From: Lophium mytilinum | Lineage: Eukaryota; Ascomycota; Dothideomycetes; Mytilinidiales; Mytilinidiaceae | Assembly: GCA_010093605.1 (NCBI GenBank) | Contig: MU004184.1 | Coordinates: 391,897 to 455,896, forward strand | Reading direction: 5' to 3' | DNA length: 64,000 nt | Shown here: in pieces, positions 12,210 to 21,999 of the stretch | Numbering within the stretch: position 1 is the first letter of the stretch | Layout: the number at the start of each line of letters is the position of its first letter | The notes under the pieces: model-generated | The model's input: the letters and a program-made list of their open reading frames with translations, nothing else | Told to the model about the DNA's origin: nothing | Databases searched by the model: none | Position numbers and translations under genes: made by a program

Positions 12210-13740
12210 TTGCGTGTTCGCCGCTGTGTGCTAATGTGTCCAACTCGATCGAGCCGACTCGCAATGTCTCGTGAAGGTTGACCATCCGTTCGGATCTCTG
12301 AAGAATCTTGGCCGACCCAAGCTTTTGGTGGCACTCTATCCTTGTGGGCGGACCCACCCTGGTGCGAACGGCCTATAGATCTCTCGAGCTCTGCAAGCCG
12401 TCGCGGTTTGGAGGGAGAGTGGACGGGGTTCTCGTGCTCTTCCACGGGGCGCGGATGCGAGCATGGCGATAGTGATTATGCCGAAGAACTTTGGCGCATA
12501 GCAAGACGCAAAACGGGGCCTCTTAGATCCGGACCTTGCAGAGACTAGGGATTGAAGGTTAGCGCCTCTGTCTGCAAACTAAAACGGCAATCACCGCGCA
12601 CGGGTAAAGTATACGTACTTCTCTTAGCCATACAGCTCTGCGGTTGTTGTGGGAAATGGGAGTGATGGTGATCGATATGGGAAGGGGGTGCTGGAGAAGC
12701 TGCGAGGACCCCTCCCGCTTCCATACTCTGCCAAGACACAGCACGTGATACCAGCGCGTGGCCCAAATGCTCACACTTAGGCTTCTGCAGGGAAGACTAT
12801 GACTCAGTATTACTGCATGAGTCTAGCATAGTATTAAGTTAACGAGGTGCCCAACCCTAGAAAGAGGTACATAATATCACTATCTTATAGATGTCCCTCA
12901 CCTATAACTATCACAATGCTGAGGTTGCTAGTCACCCGATTGACTCATTCACTTCCTATGCATTTAGCCTTCACTTCGTGCACGTTCTTCACAGTCGAGG
13001 CTAGACAGTCAAGCTAAGACATCGTCCCGAACCAGTGCATAGAAAAGTGGACCGCCAGTAAGGAAGCGAGTAAGATCATGGTCATTACCGTACTATCGAA
13101 ACCATATTTACGCAAGCTAAGCCATCCGAGAATATACTCCATCAAATCAACCTAGAACCCGTTCCACAACACTACCACGCCGCCCTACAAGTAAACTACT
13201 TCGAGTCGAGACATCCAAACGGTTCGCAAGACTTTAAGAAGAAGCAACACATCTGCGAACAGGACCTCGCCGGCTGTGAGATATTAGCTTAAGCAAAAGA
13301 TGAACAGCGGTAAGGTCACTCACCCTGTCGCATGAAATCCTTCAGGTGATGCTATTTGACATCGTAGGAGAGGTTGCCGATGTAGACGCGGCGATCCTGT
13401 TATAATGACTCCCGTAGATACTGCATTATTTACTCCTTGGCCTGCACGCGCGCCTCTGAACCGGGGGTCAGGGCTCCTCAAGACGCGCTATAGGACCTGG
13501 TGAACGAGGCGGCACCGCCCTGTGCGGCTGCGCCGGGGGATCAAAAGCTTCGGTCCGTACAACAAGTCTTAAATCCATCCTAGAATCCAATCGCAAAGCC
13601 AAGGGTACCCAAGACATGAGAAAGTAAGCTTGGAGAGTGTCGGCGTCGAAGAAGGCTAGGTTATTCCCGTCTCTCTAAACATGCAGGTTGCGTTCAAAGA
13701 GCATTAGGCGCGACTAAATAATAGCTTACCGGTGCCCCAA
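12210..13740. other. No gene supported
   Basis: Frames are short and shift often. A minus-strand charged stretch at 12210-12445 may be the frameshifted upstream part of the 11799-12209 gene. 12780-13740 holds no readable protein frame on either strand. Confidence 0.3.
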
Positions 13741-14035
13741 CCATGTTGTCTTCTCCATTTTTGCGACCTCGGAATTTAGGGACAGCCGCATTGTGTTCAT
13801 GACCACCTGAAGTTTCTTGTTTTCTCTCGCCTCCGGAGGATCCCAGGTCGTGTCTATTCATTCCAGGCTCTAATTAAGTTATTAGTGACTCATCAACCGC
13901 GTGCCTGTGTACCAGCTATGCTGTCTTGTCCATTTTGGCGGCATCAGATTTTCGGAATAGTCGCCGCATCCAGTCCATGACTACTTGGAAGTTCTCATTC
14001 TCTCTTGCCTCTAGAGGAATCCAGGCCCGTCTACC
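13741..14035 (-). repeat. Tandem coding duplication, ~175 bp period
   Basis: 13741-13860 and 13916-14035 are diverged copies about 175 bases apart. Read on the minus strand, one gives EARENENFQVVMDWMRRLFR and the other EARENKKLQVVMNTMRLSLN, so the unit was coding. The first continues KSDAAKMDKTA, the second SEVAKMEKT. This is a fossil of an internally repeated or tandemly duplicated helical protein. No whole frame remains. Confidence 0.5.
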
Positions 14036-14494
14036 GAGAGTAACTCTCATCACCAAGCATGGGCATTGTTGAAGTTGGGCGGGCAACGCGTCCCTTCGTC
14101 GTGATCGAGCATTGCGGAAGAGTCGGCACCGAGACTTTTCGGACCGTCTTCGCGACTGCTCACGGTCGCAAGACTGCGGCCGGATCCAGGATCGCGTCGC
14201 CAAAAGGATGGAGTGGCATCAAGTTCAGGGTAGGCTTGTTGACACGGACTGCCTTGCTGAGATGGACTGCTACGAGATCCAGGACCACCTTGCTAAAGGG
14301 ACGCACCGCCGCCAGATCTAGGATGGCTTTGCCGAGAGGTCCGACTGATGCCACGGACAGATGAAGTGTCGGGATAGTGAACTTCTTTCGGGGATGGGAG
14401 GCCGCTATCGTAAAGCACAGTGGTATAGGGAGGGTGCGGGTTCAGACCACGAGTCTCTGACAGTCGCAATTGCAGGCGGAGGGAGAGGCAAGAA

Positions 14495-14776
14495 TTAGAC
14501 ACTGCGAGACGCTTCTGTTGTTTGCAACACCTTCGGTCCACGAAATTCGGCGGTCATCGCGGGTTCTCGAGGCGGGAATCGTCGGTTTGCGGTACTGTTG
14601 GTCTGAGACGGGGTTTCCTTCGGGCCACAAGCAGCCTCGATCTTCTTCTGTAACTCGTTCGCGATCCAGTTGGAGCTCCACTTGTCCTCCTGGGCCAGCC
14701 ACCCTAGTAAATGTTTCATTGGTTCTGACTTTCGGTGCGACATTGCGGAACCCTCAACGCGGAGCCCACCGTCCAC
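14495..14776 (-). CDS. Hypothetical protein fragment
   Basis: A 93-codon minus-strand frame reads MSHRKSEPMKHLLGWLAQED followed by NWIANELQKKIEAACGPKET. The amphipathic, charged composition is protein-like and its C-terminal half is Pro/Thr-rich. No family recognised. Downstream at 14112-14321 the plus strand carries short IQD..AK repeats in another frame, so the local context is scrambled. A Met at codon 12 is as likely a start as the first. Confidence 0.3.
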   Translation of the reverse strand: MDGGLRVEGSAMSHRKSEPMKHLLGWLAQEDKWSSNWIANELQKKIEAACGPKETPSQTNSTANRRFPPREPAMTAEFRGPKVLQTTEASRSV

Positions 14777-14799
14777 AAAGCGTCAGATCTTGCTTTGGA

Positions 14800-15195
14800 A
14801 GACGGTGTGGAGAACTATGAGGAGGGAAATGCTGTCATTGCTAAGCGCATGTGGGGCGAAGTCGATGAGCTCGTGGTGGCTGTCAGCTCTTCTTTCAGCA
14901 GACGGTCGAGGTCCGGGCCGTCCTCGAGCGCAGCGTGTCACTTGCCGGACGCAGTTAAGAGCCGAAGTGAGGTCTTAATTGTGGTCTTGTAGGACGTCCG
15001 TGTTGAAGGAGAGGTGTAAGTTGAGGCTCGCAGCTCTTACGGCAAGTCGCGCTCGTGAGGTCGAGCGGTCTCGTCGTCGAGCTTACCTGCAGTCCTGATA
15101 CCACAGTGACTCGATCGCTATCTATATTAGTACCCTATAACTCAGAGACTATGCGGTTAGGATACTTACGTAACACGCTCGCCGAAGTTTCTTGA
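14800..15195. other. No gene supported
   Basis: No frame with protein-like composition beyond about 40 codons. No repeat or RNA gene seen. Confidence 0.3.
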
Positions 15196-15620
15196 CTAGT
15201 GCGGCCGAGGGGAGATCGCACGGATTAACCACATTTCGATCTTCATGGGACAATTGTCGATCTTGACACCATTCAGGCTCTTGTCCGCTTCATTAGCGGC
15301 AGTTCCGATCGCAAAGACGATGATTGAAATGAGTTTCCTTGGGCTCATCGCCCTCGTTGGCGTCGTTTTGTTGTGGGGGATCGCTCGGTGCATCCGCATC
15401 GTTCCCGTCGTTTTCCGGTGGAGGTTCGCTGGGCTCGTCGCTATGGTCGTTGTCGTAGCTCTCTGGAGTCTCGGTGCGTGCAGCATCATCGCCACGGCTG
15501 GACACTGACTTAGACAGAAGGTCGATTTTCTGCTGGTGTGAGAGTACAAGGGGTTGTAGTTGGGCAGCTGTTGTAGAGAGGGCGGAGTCTGGGCGATGAG
15601 GGCTATTTTGGGCCGCTGCG
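15196..15620 (-). pseudogene. Acidic repeat protein with RRM-like end
   Basis: A minus-strand frame open from about 15620 to 15293 reads LSTTAAQLQPLVLSHQQKID, then a repeated acidic segment: HSDEPSEPPPENDGNDADAP and SDPPQQNDANEGDEPKE. The signal then shifts frame and reads ANEADKSLNGVKIDNCPMKI before the stop at 15196. That last pattern (LNG-x-x-x-D-PMKIE) is the C-terminal strand of an RRM as in Yra1/ALYREF proteins. Whether both parts belong to one gene is unsure; an intron could replace the frameshift. A copy of the acidic module lies at 33003-33130. Confidence 0.4.
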
Positions 15621-16458
15621 GCTCACTTGTCCAATAGCTAGTGAAGAGTAGCGGTGGAGATACGCTGCGACTTCCTTCGGCAGCTTCACGGAGGTGGTTG
15701 TTCTGCTGAGCTTGAGCAATAGCGGCGACGCGGCGGGTGACAAGTCTCTCTGGAGAACAACAATGCAGCGCTGAAAAATTCCCTGGGCCAGGGAACAAGC
15801 CCCTCGAAGGCACCGGGGACGGAAGCGAGGATGCTAGGTGGCCACCCTGAGCTAGTCCGCACACTCCAGAAGTAGGCGGCAGACACGAGGTCATGAGAAA
15901 CTACTCTGAAGTAGCTGAAGAGGCAGCGCCTTCAGCAATATTGACATCCGAAGGAGATGGACGACGGAGCTAGAGGAGTCTTGCGTGATCGAGGGTGGAG
16001 GTGGGTGATAGAGGTGAGGTGGTTGGAAGTTGGTGGAAGCCGGTATGCAGACAGCGCGTGGTGGCCTTGGCGAGCGAAGACACTGGGCATTAGCCTTGTT
16101 ACTTCGGAACCATAGATGCTGATGCAGTGAGGGACTATAGAATATCGCAATGTCTACTGGACCTTGTCTAGCGTCTGAATAGACAAAGTGGGAGAGGAAA
16201 GGCAATGTCACCTCCCCAACCTACTATTAAGCTGCTCTGCTACCTTATATCTTTGCGAGTGGCTCCGGCTCCTTGCATGGGTTCTTATAACTTTAGAAGA
16301 AGCTGTTGGAAATTTCACGCAGACTAGGCATCCTAATTGGGACGTGATGATTAACACCTTGTAAGATGTGACAAGGGAACAGAAACATGGGCTCCATTTT
16401 TTTCTTGATTGCAAGATTCCCCCAAGCCTGTGCAAAAGATTCCGTCGAGAATCATCTG

Positions 16459-16764
16459 TTATGTCTGATTCATGCACCCACGGTATAGCCATGCCGTGGG
16501 AGCCTTCTCTCTCGCTCTCTGAGGACGTGCTCTGTGGGTATTTTGCTTGTTGGCGATGGTTTGAACGTCTATACGTAATGGGCAAGCGTAACTCTGGCTT
16601 TTGGCTGAGGGTGGTGGTGATGGGGAACGAGGAAGAGGAAGGAAGCTCAGGGGAAGGTCAATTGTTGTCGTCGTCGTGTCTTCGTATACGTAATCAACTA
16701 CTTCACTACCTCGATCCTTCATCGACTTCCGGATCACGAAGACATTGGCCTCGTCTCTTTTCCG
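16459..16764 (-). CDS. Hypothetical protein, 3' exon
   Basis: The exon opens directly after a plausible acceptor (gaatag, minus strand, 16765-16770) and stays open for 101 codons to TAA at 16459. It begins RKRDEANVFVIRKSMKDRGS and continues EVVDYVYEDTTTTTIDL, then a Pro/Ser-rich stretch. The composition is convincingly coding. The upstream exon was not identified. No domain recognised. Confidence 0.45.
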   Translation of the reverse strand, partial: RKRDEANVFVIRKSMKDRGSEVVDYVYEDTTTTTIDLPLSFLPLPRSPSPPPSAKSQSYACPLRIDVQTIANKQNTHRARPQRAREKAPTAWLYRGCMNQT

Positions 16765-16828
16765 CTATTCAATCTTCCTGCAGTATATGACCACTAGACG
16801 GGAGAGTCTCTTAACCGGACGTCGGTTT

Positions 16829-17265
16829 CAACCCGTACACAGCGTGTTTTCGGACTTCCGCAATGGCGTCAATCTCCTTGTACAGCTTCTCTTTGTTTTC
16901 CGGGTTCATCTTCGCCGTGGCTAGTGATCCGCCATCCCATCCATGATGTGAAGCGCGTTCCATATCTTCTTTTTAAGTGCAGCCCTATCTACACTCTCGC
17001 TTTTGCCGAATTCGAAGTCCTTCGCGCATGACAAGGGGTGGCCCTCGAACATTGCAGTTGTGAAGCGTGTTCGCCATTCAGCGATCCTGATATGCCTACT
17101 CGCCGTTGCCGCAGGGCATCACCACTAGCATCGACGTATCCCTCCGGAACATCTGTCTCTACTCGTACACAGCGTTCTTTCGGACCTCGGCAATGGCGTT
17201 GACCTCCTTGTACAGCTTCTCCTTATTCTCCGGGTTCATCACCGCCGTAACTAGTAATCGTTAGT
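16829..17265 (-). repeat. Duplicated coding module, 330 bp apart
   Basis: Two minus-strand copies of one module, starting from gtacacagcg at 16835 and 17165. They read MNPENKEKLYKEIDAIAEVR and MNPENKEKLYKEVNAIAEVR, then KHAVYG and KNAVYE. Each is preceded by an A/V-TA dipeptide context. Upstream of the second copy a tactaacga branch site and ttactag acceptor are visible. So an exon with flanks was duplicated in tandem. Both copies are now without a full gene around them. Confidence 0.55.
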
Positions 17266-17368
17266 AAGGAGCCCATAAAGATGATAGTTTATAGGACCGT
17301 ACCTTCGAAAACTCAGCGAACATTCTGTAGGCGATGTGGCAAAGCGAAAGCGCGTGGAACTGGCGTCG

Positions 17369-17884
17369 TCACCGGGTGAGGAAGTTCAGATGGTCAAGGT
17401 GAGAGCGAGAGGCGTCCGGAAGAAAGGTGAGACGAGCGGATTGGCTTGCACCAGTCCACCCGAACCTCCTGCTGCTGGGGCTTCTCTCGATCTGTCCTGC
17501 TGGGGCTTCTTCTCTTTCTGTAGCTTGGGCTCCTTCGTCCACCGTGTACCCAAGTCCAGCAACCAGCCGCAAATCTGTAACGAATGCCGCAGCCGGGGCG
17601 TTCATTGGCTTGGTAAGCACGTCTGAACGGTCCTGAGCCGGCTGAGACTCAGGCTGCTGGTCCTGTGCCGGTTGGGACTTAGGTTGCTGGTCCTGTGCCG
17701 GTTGGGACTTAGGCTGCGGAGTGGCCTTCGAGGAACTCCGGCTCTCGGCAAGGGCAACAGCTTCGTCCAGAGCATGCCTCGGCGTGGCTGGCAAGAGGAA
17801 CGCAAGGGCGAGACGCTGTGGTAGTAGAATTGGAGGCAGAGGTGCATTCGATCGAATTGTCGGACTGGTGGCTCCGTGATGCAC
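17369..17884 (-). CDS. Pro/Gln-rich hypothetical with 10-aa repeats
   Basis: A 171-codon minus-strand frame from 17884 to 17369. Its centre holds three copies of a ten-residue unit, SQPAQDQQPK / SQPAQDQQPE / SQPAQDRSDV, encoded by a 30-bp repeat whose length keeps the frame. Flanks are Ala/Leu-rich before and Ser/Arg-rich after. No domain or signal peptide stands out. Frame-preserving repeats favour this frame being coding, but start and splice structure are unknown. Confidence 0.4.
   Translation of the reverse strand: MHHGATSPTIRSNAPLPPILLPQRLALAFLLPATPRHALDEAVALAESRSSSKATPQPKSQPAQDQQPKSQPAQDQQPESQPAQDRSDVLTKPMNAPAAAFVTDLRLVAGLGYTVDEGAQATEREEAPAGQIERSPSSRRFGWTGASQSARLTFLPDASRSHLDHLNFLTR
17629..17718. 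repeat. 30-bp x 3 minisatellite
   Basis: Units start at 17629, 17659 and 17689 with ggtcctg.gccgg.tg.gac. The second and third units differ by about two bases, the first is more diverged. Confidence 0.85.
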
Positions 17885-18469
17885 AACTCGAGGCTCCGGG
17901 GCGACGCGGTACCACTCGTGCTGGTGAAAAAGGACATGAACGAGAGGCGAGCAACCGACAAGTGAAGGAGAGAGTACTGTTCAGGCGGTCGAGACTGTCG
18001 TGGTGGAAGCGTGAGGGTGATGAAGAGGAGTTCGCGGGGTGAGACCGCGAAGATTGGGAGTTTCTCTTTAGCCTTGGCAGCACCACTGACGTCTACGGGG
18101 AGGTACGCAGCGGGACGACTCTCTGTACCTCATCATAGACCACCGTTGAGCTTCTTTCACTCGAGCTTCCTGCATACGTTCACTTACTTGAAGTGAGTTA
18201 TCCTTTCCGCATTGTGGAAGTGAAGTGAGCGGCCAAACTATCTATATCAACACATGTTAGGACCGTATCTACCATCTTGTCAACCGATGATGCAAGAGAC
18301 TCAGTTTCATACGCAGTGTAGAACTTCTCCCATTCATCCGGTACCCATAGCCCCGGACAGCAAATAGGTCTTGGAAGCGTCATACCTTGGATGTTATATC
18401 CCAGCGACTCCTCCTCGGGTTAAGATTACACCCACTCGCTTTTCACGCCTTTCTGGACCTGACAGTCAG

Positions 18470-19164
18470 CGGTAACAGATATCCATACCACTTCGAACCA
18501 ACTTCAAATCACGACCGACCATCAAAGAAGAGGGGTCCTCCGAACCTACGCCCGCCGCTGTCGAAGGCCCCAGACCGAGTAATTCAACACCTTCTAACCG
18601 GGAATCTCCGAATCGGGAAGGACCTGTAAGGGCTTCCATCTTCCCAAAACCCATATCCAGAGCGCACTCTCAATCCAGCCACAACTTCCGGATACCAAGC
18701 AGTGCACCCGGGCCGAGCGCGGCTACGCGGGAGGCAGGGCCAGGAGAGGATCGAGGCGATTCGAGAGAGCTCGAGAGGTTCGACGGCGACGATCGAGTCC
18801 ACGCAACGGCCAGTCTGAGGCTCTGCTGCTGAAGCGCTCACCGGCCCCAGTCTGGCCTGTTCACGACAGCGGCAAGAAGTGCTTACTGCCGTCGCAGACA
18901 AGATCAAGCGGCTAGACGGCCAACGCAAGCGCGACGAGGACAGAGAGCGAGCGGCAAGTATGCAGCGTTGAGTCAAGGTAAGTCAGCTTCAAATCACCCG
19001 GCACAGTTAGGGCTAAACAGCATCTTGAGACAAGACCCGATACCCGGAATGTCGCCGTTGACATCTCGGTCGATGCACTGAACAAATCAATATCCTGGGC
19101 TAGGTACAGCCCTACTCAATCACAGAGGAATGCGGGCATCAGCCTCGAGGACTGGAAAAGATGA
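18470..19164 (+). pseudogene. Spliced unknown gene with frameshift and stop
   Basis: On the plus strand an open frame from about 18470 (after a gtaacag acceptor-like site) reads PTIKEEGSSEPTPAAVEG and later DSRELERFDGDDRVHATASL, Ser/Pro-rich and charged. Near 18825 the signal shifts frame and reads RQRQEVLTAVADKIKRLDGQ, RKRDEDRERAASMQR. A TGA at 18969-18971 interrupts, two codons before a consensus donor gtaagt at 18978. The intron 18978-19020 (43 nt, ctaaacag end) joins in phase to an exon reading HLETRPDTRNVAVDISVDAL, NKSISWARYSPTQSQ, ending with TGA at 19162-19164. A host gene with about two lesions. No family recognised. Confidence 0.5.
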
Positions 19165-21567
19165 TCTCACGACTCAGGCTCGGTGTCTATGGCGTTGGCA
19201 GACGAAGCAGATGGCTTTAAAGATGAGATGGAGCACACTCGACATCTCCTCCAGTTCGAAGGGTACCACTGCTGTTTGGCAGCTTCCACATATTCTTTGG
19301 ACACTACAGCAAAGTCGGCACGAACTTCATCTTGGCCAGCCCTGATCACATCACGTTTCTCTACGTTCACTCCTCCGACAAGACGCTGCCAAGGACGGAG
19401 CCTCAACCTATGAACATACCGTGTTGGAGGGCAGGAAACTCCTAGACTTTCGTGGCTGTTGGGCTAGGTGCGTTATATAAGCTCACGCTGAAGGGATCGC
19501 TGCTGTTCATCTGCCCGAAAGTATTGATGCAAAGATTGGCTGGAGAATTGTCTAGGGCCGGAAGCAGATACTATGCTATAGTTATTACTCTTGTTAAACA
19601 TCCGCTTAAATGGCTCCATCAACGACGGTCGGAAGTATCATACAGTGAGAATGCCAGTGTGGTCTCCGAGTAGATTTCCTTCTTTTATCTCTGTATCTAT
19701 CTCTGTGCTTCTGCGTCTTTCCTCAGAAGGCACAACGCATCACCATTAACGACGGGAATGAGGTTGCTGTTTTTTGCCCATTTCCCAGACCTTGATGGAG
19801 GAGCCATCTGGCATCTATCATTCATTAGGTACTCCAGGATGGAGTTTCCGGATACTCCTTTCGGTCAGACAAACTCCGGTTTGTACCAATAGCTTCTTTA
19901 GCCAAGCATCTCTCATGTACTCTAGTTCCACAGCAGCAAGTTCCGGGGAAACCTAGAGCAACGGCGCCCTCTTTACGACCCCAAGCGAGTCAACAATCAC
20001 CATATCGAAACTTTGGAGAGCAGCATTGCGTTTCAAACATCTTCACCCCAATGACTCGGCTCCTAGGGCAGACTTTTGGCCGTGCCATTTCTTTCGCCCC
20101 ACGCGCCAACATCTTCCCTTTCTCCAACTAAATTTCTCGTCGACTAACGCCTCCCCATACTCCATCTATCGAGCATCGCCACAGCCCCCCTGCCCAATGA
20201 TAGGGTATCTACCAGCTTCAATGTCTTTCGAGCATCGAGGTCGGGGTTTACCCAAACCAGACGATCCTTTCAACGATCTGACCATAGATATACGCCCCGT
20301 GACGATTCTTGCACAGTCAGCACATCGAAACTGGCAAAGCCCAGCCAACTCGAGATCCGGTGATCGTCCGAGCGGATGGTACCCATGAAGATCGCAGTAC
20401 CATTCAACCCGTAGCAGGAGCATGATTACTTGTGCGATGGACCAAGTTCAGACATGGTCAAAAACACTTCCCAGATAAAAAGCTAGCCGGGCTCGCCATT
20501 CCGCTCAGGTGCTGTGTCTCCCTTCCCCAGCAAGTCCTATGGTCATCGTTCCCTCGCCACCGGATGCCCCGGATCGTTGGATTGAAAGCTTTCTTGTCTC
20601 GCTGCCGAGACTTTCCCATCGCTAGGCCACGTGACAATGACGTCGGGGACCTAAATGATGGCGTTAATGGAAGATGGAAAAGGAGAGGCCATGTTCTCGT
20701 AAGATGACGATGGTCGTCCGAATTTGAAGCCTATTCGGAGGTTGTGGACCTGAATCGTTGATTGTGTTCGATCCAAAGGGCAGAGCCCGTATCTACTGCA
20801 GGAGAGGCTGCACATGACCGGCAAGATCAGAAGTCACGTGCCCGAGAGCTTCAAATGACTTAGTCACCTCAAGCGGAGGAGGGATACGTGGACTAGGAGC
20901 ACTGCGTGACACGGGTTGCGGGTGTCGTTAGGGATGGCGCTGAGACCTTGAGAGTTCTAGGACCGAATTGAAGCGTCAAAAGACGAGTACTCACCGCTTA
21001 TGATCAAAGGATGCGGACTGCAAATGCTGAGGTCGAAGGTCTCCAATCACAGACGGGCGTTCTTTACCTCCCTTGCGATACTCTAGGAGGAGACTGCGTT
21101 GGTAAAGTGCTAATTGTAAGATGTATGCTACAGCGGAGGAGGAGAGAAGGCAAATCTCCATTCGCCCGACTCCCTGAATGCTGCGGGGAACAGTAGCTTG
21201 AGCTCAATAGTGTCTACTATCTGAGTATGATGAGACTTTATGGCGGTCGATGCTCGGATGGACATTCGCGTTCGCAGTTCCACAGCTTGCAAGACATGGT
21301 CTCTGTTTAGAACAAGTGAATGTGGCGTTCGAGATGAATGTGATGAGGCTTATCTCAAGACACTATCAGCCACTTTCAAGTTCTGGAGATGTCAAGGTCT
21401 TCAATATATGAATCTACGCCTATTGAGATCAATGACCTCCTAAACAGACGTCACATTTTGTTGCGAGAATGCGACGAAATAAGAAATAGGTAGACTAGGG
21501 GTAACGACCAGCATTCCATCCTTACAATCGCGAGCAGATACGGAACCTACGACATTTCAAGGGGCAC
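19165..21567. other. No gene supported with confidence
   Basis: A plus-strand frame at 20217-20388 (MSFEHRGRGLPKPDDPFNDL) looks protein-like but has no partner exons. The rest carries only short, conflicting frames. No RNA gene or tandem repeat seen. Confidence 0.3.
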
Positions 21568-21969
21568 TAAAATCTAAACCAAAAGGAAAAGAAAGCGTGA
21601 TCCAGTATGCTGTGCCCATAACACCCCAGTTGTCCAGGCTAGTGGACAGAATTATTTTTCAACTGGCCTGCTTGGAAACCATTAAGCAGCCTCATAAAGA
21701 ACCAGAAGCAGACCATGTCACAAATGCTTGCTCGCATCACTGAGAAAAATTTAGACGCCGCCACGACTAGGAGCGCCAAACAGCTCCTAATGGTGAGTGC
21801 TGGACCGTTGCTGGTCTTGGAAGGCACTCATAACGCCATCAAGCACAGGACTGTAGGTTCAAGCCAGGCGTACCCGGCTTGGAGTTTGGCAGCATTCATG
21901 TTCCTCAATCCAGCCAAGGTTGTCACATCCCTTCGTAAGTCACCTGCTAGCGTCGGTTCGTGCACGTAA
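21568..21969 (+). repeat. Dispersed repeat R1, copy 2
   Basis: Partner of 2565-2835, in the same orientation, abutting the left edge of the large RIP block. The open plus frame from 21715 reads MSQMLARITEKNLDAATTRS and continues 84 codons, longer than in the other copy, through a hydrophobic region (AFMFLNPAKVV). It may be one exon of an unidentified gene family or of a mobile element's cargo. Confidence 0.5.
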
Positions 21970-21999
21970 GCCGTAAGCCTGATACGACGTAGCACCGTA

